Below, piece after piece: positions 1 through 11,100 of a stretch of DNA of 64,000 bases. The first letter of the stretch is position 1. Each line of letters starts with the position of its first letter. Location: NCBI GenBank assembly GCA_022113835.1, contig JAILWY010000010.1, forward strand, positions 11,953,501 through 12,017,500. Reading direction: 5' to 3'. The translations under genes were made by a program, and so were the position numbers. Below the pieces are notes generated by a model. It saw only the letters and a program-made list of their open reading frames with translations, made no database searches and had not been told where the DNA came from. This stretch comes from Atopsyche davidsoni (lineage: Eukaryota; Arthropoda; Insecta; Trichoptera; Hydrobiosidae).

Positions 1-1354
1 AGATTGTGTTGCTTATCATTTATTGAGTATGTTGTGAATTTGTCTCACAGAGATAAGATTTGTTATGTCAATGATGGTCAAAGAATGTTAATATTATTGT
101 TCATATATTTTCTCAAATGCTTAAAAATTTCTCATTGTTTACTTAAATCGGTAAACAAAAACTAAAGAAATTACCATAAAAGCAACATTGATTGCATAAA
201 TATTGATGCTTCACACATAAGTAAACAAAATTTTATGAGAATAATTATCACATTTTTAAAGAAAATAATGAAATTTAAAGGCATTTTAACTGGAAAATAA
301 AAATAGGTAATATGTATGTCATGGAAAGAAATATTTGAAAAATAATCAATCAAGCACAAAAATCTATGTCGAATCATCTGGACCAGAAAGTTACTGATTT
401 TTAACACTTTGAATGCGGGAGTCGAATAATTATTGTATGCCATCACTAGAGCGCCTTGGCCGACAGAACTCGGTTTTCACGGACGAGCGCGAGAAATCGC
501 GAATTTGGCGAAGTAAAAAATATGCACAATCAACAGAGTACTGTGTAGGTATCTGACGATTCTAGACATTTGGGATGAAAGGGGGACGAGGTTATAAGAA
601 ATACCAGTAAAGTTAATAGTTCAAATGCAACAACTGATTATAATGAACATTTTTCATTTCTTTCTTTATGTTTCTTTAGTATTGTTGCGATGTTATTTTT
701 GTCAAGTCGGGTTCTGCTTTTATTGGTGTATACATTGCACTATTTTAAACTACTTTTATAATAATCAATCTGAAAAAATCATTCTCGATCGATAACCGTT
801 TCTAGGTAAAGCTTTTTAAAATTTGATATTGATATCAAATATAAATAAAATAAAAAAACCTAAATTTCACTAAAGATTTTCTATATTGTATCTGAATTGA
901 AAAAATGCCATAATTGTAACTTTTTAAAAATATTCACAAGGTTATGACCGCACGCCGCTGTATTTTCGTAAACTTGAAACAATTGTCTGCTTTTTGGCAA
1001 GGATCGACAACAAGCCTCCCGCAATCAATGGGTTAACATCAAAATTCTACCATATCTTCCCTCTTTTCTCACAATTACTAAAAAAGTAATCAATATATTT
1101 TTTTCTAATGTAAAATTATCTCCTTGAATATTTTTTATCTAATCAAAGCGCAATGAATGAATAATTTTATTAATTAAATATTAAATTGCTTCTGAAAAAA
1201 AATATTTGAAAAGTGGATTGTATTTATTATTGTTAGAATTTAGAAAAATTATTGATGTTAGTACATATATCAAAGTAATATATAAAAATCACTAAAAATC
1301 AAATGTATTTTTATTATGCACCCTTCTCTAATATATTTAATTAATATAATTTGT
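1..1354. other. AT-rich intergenic DNA, no gene seen
   Basis: No open frame here resembles a protein family. The only local structure noted is a short hairpin at 821-840, with 9-base arms ATTTGATAT/ATATCAAAT and a 2-base loop. A slightly GC-richer patch lies near 440-500. Nothing else can be supported. Confidence 0.6.
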
Positions 1355-1710
1355 GTATATGTTTATAATACATAACAAGACTTTGGTAGAAAATTCTTTT
1401 CTGAATAGTATTCTTTCTGCCGGACCAAAAACCTTTTTGATCTACGCAACGAAAAGCCTGCAAGTGTTCCAAGCCTTACAGTTGGACCTCCACATAACGT
1501 TAAATTGGCTATTCTGGTCCTTGCCTTTCTCGAAGACTCACAAATTATCAGAACGTAACACTAGCAAAGGCTTGACTTTGAATTCATCGCTTGCACTAGC
1601 ACAAAACAGTTGAGTTATTCATTCTTGGGCTTGTGACCGGGCCATGAATTGTTTTCTGCTTTTATGTAGGTCTTTGATGGTTATTTTCATTACCTCCACC
1701 GTAAGTAAGT
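1355..1710 (-). pseudogene. decayed Tigger/pogo-family transposase fragment
   Basis: Read on the minus strand, this stretch gives pieces of a Tigger (DDE_1, pogo superfamily) transposase in the family's order: TYIKAENNSWPGHKPKNE, then FKVKPLLV, then VMWRSNCKAW, then IKKVFGPAE, then TKVLLCI. Known Tigger proteins have matching blocks (MPGHKPMKDRLTL, KLKPLLVY, PVIWRSNKKAW, and so on). It is broken by at least two in-frame stops, TAG at 1444-1442 where the family usually has Trp and TGA at 1540-1538, and by a frame change near 1605. The catalytic second Asp block should follow TKVLLCI but is not recognisable. No terminal repeats were found. It is a different subfamily from the copy at 15.3 kb, judged by its sequence. 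Confidence 0.75.
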
Positions 1711-2017
1711 CCTTTTACTTACCGCCTAACTTTTTGAATTTTTTTCAACATAGTAGCCATTGTCGCAGTATAGTTACAACGCTAGTAAACAGTACACGCC
1801 ACGCAGATATTGACCATTGAACTGAGGCATGCTGACTGAGATCAAGCATGTGAGAGAAGAACCATTGGCTTAGAAGTGATCACTTAACGCTTGGCAGACA
1901 AAGCAGTGTGTATCCAATTTAAATTGTTTGTCTTGTTAAACACTCGCAAACCAAATTCCTTGCAATCCAAGGTATGTGTGTGTTAACAATATTCAGAGTA
2001 GTTTCCTTCATCTTCTG

Positions 2018-2175
2018 GTGCCTCTCCTCAGAGGAAGTTGGCGACCATCTCACTGGGCATATATTTATACTGAGCCAGTGTTCTTAGAGAGAATAGTGTA
2101 GTGGATCTTCGGGTCCTTCTACTTCGCAATTTTATATTCTAAGATAAAGACTGCGTATTGCTGCTGCCCAATAAA
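2018..2175 (+). repeat. dispersed repeat family, copy A
   Basis: This block begins GTGCCTCTCCTCAGAGGA and shares long near-identical stretches with the reverse complement of 20063-20218 and, over its first part, with 45156-45228. Shared words include GTTGGCGACCAT, GAGAATAGTGTAGTGG and CTGCGTATTGCTGCTGCCCA. Three copies at unrelated sites make it an interspersed repeat. Its class is not recognised: no coding domain, terminal inverted repeat or tRNA-like promoter boxes were identified. Confidence 0.75.
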
Positions 2176-3043
2176 ATTATTATATAATCGTTTCCATTTG
2201 AGTAGTTTCCAAACATTCAAATTCACTGAAGCTTTATAATTTGATTCAGAGATTTAGATACGCCAACAAGACATCATGTGCTTCTAAGTAATATATATTA
2301 CTGATATGCTGATAACCTTTTAGATAAATATTTGACAAATGATAAAGTAATGTTACTGTCAATATTGAGAGGTATAAAACTTTTTTATATAATTAAAGCA
2401 ATTTATACAGAAATCTTCATACAATTTATTTGTTTTAATTGAATTTTTTGTTTAATCTTGTTTTATTGTGTATTTTTTATAATGAGTGTATTAAAAGTTG
2501 AGCAGTTTGGAAGAAAAAAATATTTTTACATCTATTAATTGTTTTTATGACAATTATTTTAGTTAAAATATTTATTAACAAAAGGGCTTATTTTGCTGCA
2601 TAAGAAAAACTGTCCAATTATTATTAAAAATTTACAGGAACTTGCTTTAATATGTCTAAAAAATTCCAACTCATCTGACAAATAAATGCCTGTAGAGTTA
2701 TATAATAATATTTTAGTGATATCCTGATACTTTTTAATTTATAGCTTGCTAAGTTTCGTAAAGATATTTAATCATATTTTGACATTTTTGGTATTTTTTA
2801 TGTGCAAATGTCTGGCCTATTTGGCATAAGCATTTGAAAAATAATAAATACTACAATAGTATTTTAAGCATATTTTTTATTGATTTTATTTTTTATGTTG
2901 ATAATCTCTGAATTTCTAAAGATGATAAAGGTTTATATCTTGCACATTCAATTCAGATTTGTAGTTTATCAACCGGCCATGTAAGTTTATTTCATAAAAT
3001 AGTATCAATATTCGTAATGTTAAAAGTAAATAAATTGCAATTA
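2176..3043. other. AT-rich intergenic DNA
   Basis: Very AT-rich DNA with no convincing open frame, repeat or structured RNA seen. It separates the dispersed repeat from the MITE. Confidence 0.5.
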
Positions 3044-3427
3044 CAGTAAAACCTCGATATAACGGACCAATTGGGGGGAGGGGGTGTCCGTTAAATCCGG
3101 AAGTCCGTTATATAAAATTGGTTTAAAATAAATCAAAAACCTTTTTTTGAAAATACACTGTATGTATTTAGGTATAAATCATCGTGAAGTGACGTTGCTG
3201 TTTAATATTGATGATGGCGTTGCTTGCTTTCAGTAATCCTATTAAAAATAAATCAGCTTTTGTTTGCACTTTTGAAGTTTGCTGTTTTTTTTATAATCAA
3301 CTCTCGAAAATTACGAAATTATTTAAAAAAAATAACATTTTTGCATTTAAAACGTATTTAATTTATTTACATTTGACCGGGATTTTTTGTCCGTTTAATA
3401 GAGGTCCGTTATATTGAAGTTTTACTG
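3044..3427. mobile_element. pogo/Tigger-type MITE, 384 bp, TA target duplication
   Basis: The element starts CAGTAAAACCTCGATATAAC and ends with the inverted copy. The 25-base terminal inverted repeats match at 23 positions. Both ends are flanked by TA (3042-3043 and 3428-3429), the target duplication typical of the Tc1/mariner/pogo superfamily. Subterminal GTCCGTT words recur internally. It has no transposase reading frame, so it is a non-autonomous derivative. It lies about 0.9 kb upstream of the hydroxyisourate hydrolase start codon. Confidence 0.88.
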
Positions 3428-4308
3428 TACTCCCCAATATTTTCAGTCAATAATGTTTTTATCATCTTAAAATAAAAATAAATTGTTACGCACAGTGTTG
3501 TGACACTTCATTTGTCAAAATTTTTGTGCGCGTGAATCTGATCAATCAGATTAGAGCCTGATGAATCTTTACTAAACACTTAATATGTCTGTGTACCTGG
3601 AGGCTTTATTGGGATAAATATATTTTAAAGTTTCCCCTATCGATACTGGAAGCAATTTCAGAAGGATAAACTCATGTCATGTACAATTTTTAATATTTTG
3701 TTTTAGATTAAAAGTGTAACTAATATTTTCAGATTTAATTTATCATTATCTTGATTTAACTGAGATAGCTTAAATTCATATTTTATTTAGATTTTTTATA
3801 TATTAAAAATGTCATTTGTTTAATTAGCCATAAAGTAATGTAAACATACTTTGGGCTCTCAACTGTCAAAGTTGCTAATCAAAAGTTAATTTCGGTCATC
3901 CGAAGGTAAACATAAGTAAATAAAATTGTTTTTTTTGTGCCTCGCACGCTTCTGGTAAATTGTATATTTTTCTTATATTATTACAACAATTATTTTCTAA
4001 TATATAATGTGTTTTCTACTATATACACTTTTATTTATACTAATAATTATAATGAGTATATATGTACATTTGCGGATGTCTGCATAAAATTTACGTGGTC
4101 TCTTATTAATATCCAAAATATGTATTTTATATATTGTGTAAGTTTTATTTTTAATACCTGTATTTAATATTCAATTGTAGAAAATAAATTTTAATTTAAC
4201 GCAGGTTGATATGCAATCAGTAAGGTTAGGTTTTGAATTAACTCACCTAAATAGTTATTTATTCTAATTATTTTTATATGTGTATTTACATTTTTTAGAT
4301 CGATAATA
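3428..4308 (+). promoter_or_regulatory. upstream region of the hydroxyisourate hydrolase gene
   Basis: There is no separate gene here. A 3' splice site (TTTTTTAG, AG at 4297-4298) lies 10 bases before the ATG, so the mRNA probably has an upstream noncoding exon. A candidate donor is CCGAAG|GTAAAC after 3905, and another is CTTCTG|GTAAAT after 3954. Which is used cannot be told from sequence. No clear TATA box or initiator was assigned. Confidence 0.4.
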
Positions 4309-5189
4309 ATGGCTTTAGTAAAACCCCCAATATCAACTCATGTTCTGGATACATCCAAAGGAGAACCGGCTGTCGGGCTTCTTGTTACATTGTATAAACA
4401 AAAAAATGATGAAAGTTGGCAGTTAATTAAAGCAATACCAACTTCAGAAGATGGTCGTTGTGCTTCTTTCTTAACTAAAGAAAACTTTGAAACTGGAATT
4501 TACAAATTTAAGTTTGATGTTGGCCAATATTTTGAAACTAAAGGAATTGCTACTATTTTTCCTCAAATTGAGGTAAGGTTCAGAATTGCCAAATATTTAT
4601 AATAATTTTTCTTATGCTTCATGTAGTTATTTCAATCCAATAGCAATATTGCGAGTGTGACGATTTAACAATATAATAATGAATATAATGCATATCAGAA
4701 ATATACTTTTCATTGACAAAGAACATGTTAACAATTCAGTCAATATTTCATATAAATTTCAGTGAAACATTCCCCAGACTTGTATTTAAATAGACCCAAA
4801 GATTGACTTTAAAACTAAGTTAATCATTATCATACACAAACCGGATTCTGTGTGACATGACACTCAAAAATCACAAAAACCTATTTTATTGAATTGCTAT
4901 TTGACTACAGACACGCAGCAGTCATTTTCATAGAAACATGGATATTGTGTGCATGTTTAGAAAAAAATTATATACCACATGGCACTGCTCTATGGAAGCT
5001 TATTAAATATATAATTATTCAGAACATATGCAAATGCATTACCATTGTAAAGATAAGTATAAACATTACCTATGAAAGTTTTAATACATATATTTTCAGA
5101 TCGTTGTTGACTGCAAGACATACGACCGACATTATCACATCCCGTTGCTATTGAATCCTTTTGGCTATACAACATACAGAGGAACCTAA
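4309..5189 (+). CDS. 5-hydroxyisourate hydrolase (transthyretin-like), two exons
   Basis: HIU hydrolase converts 5-hydroxyisourate, the product of urate oxidase, to OHCU on the way to allantoin; it is usually peroxisomal or cytosolic. Coding exons are 4309-4572 and 5100-5189, joined at GAG|GTAAGG and TTTTCAG|ATC in phase 0, giving 117 residues, the usual size. Family marks are seen: N-terminal PPISTHVLDTSKGEPA with the catalytic-type His, the central DGRC arginine, and the C-terminal YDRHYHIPLLLNPFGYTTYR block with the third catalytic His. The protein ends YRGT, where the family signature is YRGS. Because the last residue is the only clear deviation, I expect activity, but this is inference. 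A noncoding upstream exon is likely. It is convergent with the Ig/FN3 gene downstream. Confidence 0.93.
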
Positions 5190-5275
5190 ACGTCTAATCT
5201 TAGTTATTTGGTGAAATCTATTGAAGTGAACATATATTTTTATCAATTTCAAATTATTAAGATGAAACCTTTGTA

Positions 5276-5281
5276 AATAAA
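5276..5281 (+). terminator. polyadenylation signal AATAAA of the hydroxyisourate hydrolase gene
   Basis: A canonical AATAAA lies about 87 bases after the TAA stop. A second AATAAA at 5381-5386 could serve instead. Transcript data would decide between them. Confidence 0.55.
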
Positions 5282-6585
5282 TAACAAATATTTTGAACTT
5301 GTGCAAATATTTTTATATAAACCTATTTTGCTACATATTTTTGTTATAATGAGATATTTTACAATAATTTCAAAATTATAAATAAATATAAAAATATGTT
5401 TTTATTTCTTTAAGTGTATACGAAGATTCACAAAATCTTTGTACATGAAATTGATTAATGACACTATAAAATGTTTTACTCATTAAAATTATAATTAATT
5501 GGGCATTTATTAATTTTAGTTTGTTGAATAACCAATTAGCTTGCAATATCACCGAGGTTTTGCTATAATATCGGTAACAAACCTGTGAAAGGTTTCAGAG
5601 TATTATCTTTATTATTCACAAGCGTGAGAGGAACCAGCTATTTCACAAGGAAGGAACAAGAAACGACCAAGAATAAAAACGAAAAGGGGCCTGGCTTCTT
5701 AGGCCATGAGGTTCGATGATCCCGAGGTGGGGATTCCATACATAAAAATAATACACTATGTTCTAGCATCCCTTCCATCATCATATGTCATTTTAGAACA
5801 ACTCCGATGCAGCTGTAGATGTTTCAGTTTTGCAATATATCGCAAGTTATGTGTTCTATGGTGTTATTTAAGTTTACCAAAAGAATATTTTATAATAAAG
5901 GAAAAATTATTGGAAAGAAAGGGACTAAAAGTTCTAATTAGTTAAGACCGTTTGTTTATTACTCGCGCATATTCACAAATCATTGATACATAAATCATGT
6001 TTATTGTATATAGTAGACTCTTATTATATTGGTTTAAAGTGAAATATAAATACTTTAATTTCTAAAAAACTTTGAATTTGTTTCAAAAGAACAGAAACAT
6101 TCTTCAATTATTGTAAGTACATTACATAAAAAGGTTTATTTTTAAAATATCAAGTAATAATGAATAAAATGTAATGACTAAGCTATTTGTCATAGAAATC
6201 TTACATCCTGTCGTATTTGAAGGTCCTAACCATCAAAAGTGTCAAGCGCGTTAGATAGTACATATAATATTTCTTAACTTGACTGATAGTATATTACAGA
6301 CATAAATTTAGTTTAAATTTCCAGTATGTGAATTTTCGCATTAAAACCTGCAGTAAAGTACAGCTAAATATTTATTTAACCAGACTAATATTGATAGTCA
6401 TGAGTTCACTAAATAAAATAAAATAAATTTATCAAAAAAGTCATTTTTTCATCATTCTTACATATTAATATCAGATAAATGATCATTATAATTAATTTAT
6501 GCTAGGAATAATATATTTTGTGTCCTTATATGTGTAAAAACTATACAATAAGAATAATATTTCTCATTCACACATTACGTTTATA
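5282..6585. other. intergenic DNA between convergent genes
   Basis: AT-rich DNA separating the 3' ends of the hydrolase and Ig/FN3 genes. A 79-codon open frame at 5706-5945 has no recognisable domain and no splice or codon support. No transposon ends were seen. Confidence 0.5.
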
Positions 6586-6591
6586 TTTATT
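6586..6591 (-). terminator. polyadenylation signal of the Ig/FN3 membrane protein gene
   Basis: TTTATT on the plus strand is AATAAA on the minus strand. It lies 32 bases after the TGA stop, so the 3' UTR would be very short. Another TTTATT near 6370 is an alternative that would give a longer 3' UTR. Confidence 0.45.
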
Positions 6592-6623
6592 GTTAAAAGA
6601 TAATTTATAATATATGGAATAAA

Positions 6624-8149
6624 TCAATCATTCACAGGTTTCCGATTTATAATCCAAGAAGGAATTTTATCTCGCACAGCACTGTGCACTTGTCGGTACA
6701 TTGTCAAACCTAAAAATGGTATGGCTAAACGTTCATCTTTAAAGAAATATAACCAAAAGGCCACTAGAAGCATGAAAATATCTATAATGTAGTTGAATGC
6801 CGTTTTGATATTACTTTCTGCTTCAGCGTTTAATTCATCAAAATTTTTTGGTACTGTTACAGTTTCGATTTCATGAGTTGGTTTATGTCGAGCTGGAGGC
6901 TTAGGTTTTTGCTCTTCCTGAGGTGTAATTTCCTTACGAACAACTGGCGCTTTTGGTTTCTCAGCTACTTTTGGAGTTTTCTGAACAGCTGGTTTTTTGC
7001 TTACTGGAGGTTTTACTGCTGGTTTAGTCACTTTTTTAACTGTCTTTTCTGGTTCGCTCGGTGCTTGTTGTTCTGCAGCAGCCTGTTTCAGCTCTGCTGT
7101 ATTTACATAAAGTGGAGTTTGTGGTTTATTTGTTTTACCATATTCCTTTACCAAATTTCCATAGTGTTCAATTACAGAACGACCTTCATCTTGGCAATCA
7201 TCATCAAATGTTTTAGCTTTTTCTTGAACTTTTGTTTTTACTTCTGGCTTAATGACATTTTCTTCTGGTTTTTTGGTTTCAATTCCATTCTTTTTAGGTT
7301 TTTTGTTATTTTTATCATTCAGATGTTTGTCTGTAGGGAATTTAGCAAACTTTTTGAAAAGAGGTACTTTATTAATTAAAGGCTCTGAATATTTTATCGG
7401 TTTTTCTTCCTTTACTACTTCTGGAGGTTTTTCTGCCACCTCACGTCTTTTTAGGATTGGCTTAGGAATAAAATTTGGATCTGGGAGAGGGGCTGGCTTC
7501 GTGAGAACTTCGACTGCTTGATTTTGGTTGGTTTGTGTGGGTGGAATGACTTTGGGGCTCATTGCTTTAGGATGATACGTTGTGTTTTCTTCGATGCGAC
7601 CGCGTAGTCTGTCAACGTCAGCTTCAAGACTATCTGAATCTGAGAATTCACTATCTCCTGTAGAGACGGTACTCGCTGTATAATCTTCTTCGAATAAACT
7701 ATTGTTTTCTTCATTTTTATCAATATTTAGACTTTCTGTTGAAATGGCTTCTTCAGTGTCATAAGAGAAATCCAGCACTTCTAGGTCTTTTTTAATTATT
7801 TCAGCTGGGGGTTTTATTTTAGTCTCTGCATAATTATCCATAGAATATTCTTCTTTTACTTTTTGATTCAATTTTATCTCTGGCAGCTTTTCGATTAACT
7901 TTTCAGGAGAGCGGTCATATATAGTGTTTGATGTGAACTCTCTTTTGGCTTTTACCTTTTCTGCTTCCTTTAATGCTATAACTTGATAGAATCTTTCCAT
8001 CGCATGCTCATGTAAAAGTTCTGTAGAGCTTACAGAATACCTTATCGGTCGAATGGGAATAAAATTATACCCTAAGTCTGGAGCAGAAAGAGACATCGGG
8101 GGTGGTGACATTGCATCTTCCAAATCAAGCTGAAAGGATTTTCGTTTCT
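6624..8149 (-). CDS. Ig/FN3 gene exon 3 (low-complexity region and transmembrane tail)
   Basis: The acceptor is TATTTTCAG|AGAAACG. Translation starts KRKSFQLDLEDAMSPPPMSL, then gives an acidic Ser-rich stretch (residues near 660-710), Pro/Lys-rich linkers and KPPVSKKPAVQK-like repeats. The helix is FNYIIDIFMLLVAFWLYFF, followed by KDERLAIPFLG and a basic tail ending in TGA at 6626-6624. The frame is open across the whole 1.5 kb, which supports real coding. Confidence 0.88.
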
Positions 8150-11100
8150 CTGAAAATAATACAATGTTTTTATTTTATGGAGAGGTATTAATTTTATATA
8201 GGCAACAACCACGCAGTGCAATCTTGACTAAATTTTTGCGCAGCAACTACCATTATTGTAATAAGAATCTGCGATCGATGATTTCACATTGTGTTAAAAA
8301 GTTATGACAGAAATATAGGTTATAAGGTTAAAAGTTTATTTTTTAAATAAAACCTGGACCAATTGGACTATGATTTATTAAAATGTATAGCTAATTCTTA
8401 TGAAACAGTATTGTGTATTTGGGTAAAATATTTAGGAAATCAGTTTACACATGAATTAACAAAAAAAAACTTTTTGAGGATTTTTCTATGTGTGAATAAA
8501 TGACCAAAATATATTATGTACACAATAATCCTGTATGGGTGTTAATTGTGGATTTATTAAAAATATTTAATAATAATCATTAGTGGTTACATTATTAGTA
8601 GGACACAAAGAATAAGTGCTGATAAATGATCTTCTTCAATATCTAGAATATATATTTTTTAAAAATATAGAAATTGTTCATACTAAAAAATAAATAGTTG
8701 AGTACATTATTTTTTTATAAGAAATTTTTTAATTTTTAGATTGAGAAACATGAGAACAAAGTAAAAAGAAGCTGATAATAACAGAATCTAAATTCACCTC
8801 AGGTAACACCGGAAATGTCGTATATGGAAAAAGTTTGGTTTCTGTTTATTTATATGAAGAAAATCATAAAGATTATAATAATTAATTAATAATGATTTCG
8901 CTCTGCTAAGAATATATTTTTTTAAAATTTGCATTTAAAAGGCAATGATTACTCAAGATATCGCACTTGCGAATGTGTGATAAATCTATTTTTTACATGA
9001 ACTGGAGAGTGATCATTGCCATATAAAAACAACCATTATTTTATCCTTATTGTTCATAAAATTCATCAAAACTCAAAAAAGTGCAATGAAAACAAATGAA
9101 GTTTTCATTCTTTTGAAAAGGCTCCTACTGAAAGACCTTGACTCACGTGATGAGATATGCATCAAAATAATTTGTACTATTTTATTTTCACACGCGCAGC
9201 AGAATCAATTTAGTGCTATTTAAATGCAGTGAAATTGTAAAAACAAAGTGCAGTAGTTTTAAAAATAAAATCTATTAACATAATAATAATGTTATGAAAA
9301 GATTTGAGCTGTTTCATTAAAGACTGCGGAAGTACTAAGTACATTGTTTTTAAAATTTCAGACTGTACCAGTGCAACACTGGCTGGATAAATAATGTATG
9401 GAAATAATAGCGATCGCATTTAACTATGTTCCTATTTCATATCAAGCCTTGCAATTTAATTCAGGACATTATATGTACCTATATTAAAAATGAATTGAGC
9501 ATATTTCCTCCATAAAATGGAATTATCTTTAGTCACCATTTTAGATAAAAAAAAAACAAAAAATATCCAAACTAGACTTGATTAAATGCTATAGGTTCAC
9601 TTTAAAGTAACAACCTTGCGAGAAGTAGCTGAGTAAATGTAATACTGTACCTGCGGCCATCTTCTCTCCTTCAGGGTAGAGAACTAACATGAATTCTGAG
9701 CTTCCAAGTTTCATTTTATCTTCATTATTGTATTTTGGTTCTTCGTGATTGAATTCTTTTAATGTATTATTTACTTCATTTTTCGGTTCCGTGCTTTTTT
9801 GCTTTCGCAGAGTAACGCTGCTCGGAATCTCAAGGGTGTGTTTTTTGACGTTCTCTATGTCTTCAAGCTGCGGAGATAGCTGTCTTTTTCTCCTAGGAAC
9901 AACTAGAGGAGTTTCAACTGAAGGTTGCTCCACATTTAAAGTTTCTAGGGTGCTGTCGATATCCATCGGATTGTAAGAGACGTCTCCGCTCTTCCCTGGT
10001 ATAAATATTGGCTTAGTCTCAGCGCTGGGCTCACTCACTCCGTAAGGACTCTCAGCTTTGATACGAAACCTGTATTCTGACCCTTCTATCAAATCGAAAA
10101 GAGTGGCTGTCAGCTTTCGGCTTGTTGCGGCTTTAAGCCACACGTTCCAGCCGGTCCTGTAATACTCTATTATGTAGTTGCTGACTTGGCAGCCCCCGTC
10201 GTCATCGGGAGATACCCAGAACAGCCCGACAGACTTATCTGCGTTCTGAACAATACTCACCGTCTCCGGTGGATCTGGTCTGGCGGTTATGGTTACCAGA
10301 AAGGATGCGGAATCTTCTCCCACTCGGTTTCTCGCGATTACTTGATATTCGCCTCTATCCTTACGTAACGCATTAGCCACTCTAACAGTGGAGAATTTAT
10401 CCGTATTAGATATTTCGATTCGATCGTTTTCGACCAGCTGCTGGCCGTCGTGACGCCACTCGACCGCTGCTGTGGGCTTCCCGGCCACGGACACCTTAAG
10501 AAATATGGTTTCGTTAGTCTCGTAAAGCAGCCCTTCCTCGTACTGGCGGGGCAGGCGCACTCGCGGCGCCGCCTCCAGGTGCAGTCGCGCCCTGGTCACG
10601 GCGTGGCCCGCGCGGTTAGTGGCCGTGCACTTGATTTCCCCCTCGTCGTTCATGGATGTTTGGTGAAAGATGAGCGAACTCGAGTGGGCCTCGGTGACTA
10701 TGGCAGTACGCCGGCTGCTGAATATCTCGAATCCATCTTTGAACCACGAAACTGTCGGAGCGGGCGACGCCTCGAAGTAAACCTTGAACTCGGTCCGCTC
10801 GTTCTCCATGGAAGTGACGTCTTCGAGGGGGTCTGCGAACTTAGGGGGGATGACGGCGGTGCGGTCGAGGGATACCGTGAGGATATCTGATATCTCGCCC
10901 GGCAGAGAGACTCCCGCGGCGTTCTCCGCGGAGACCCGAAACTGGTAGCGGAAGCCGGGCTCCAGGCCTGCCAAGACGAGCTCGGGGCGCAGCACCACGC
11001 GCGGGGAGGTGCGCACCCACAGCGGGGAACCCAGGCGGTTGCATTCCACGTGGAACCCGCTCACGGCCGAGCCCCCGTCGTGGCGCGGGGGCAGCCAGCG

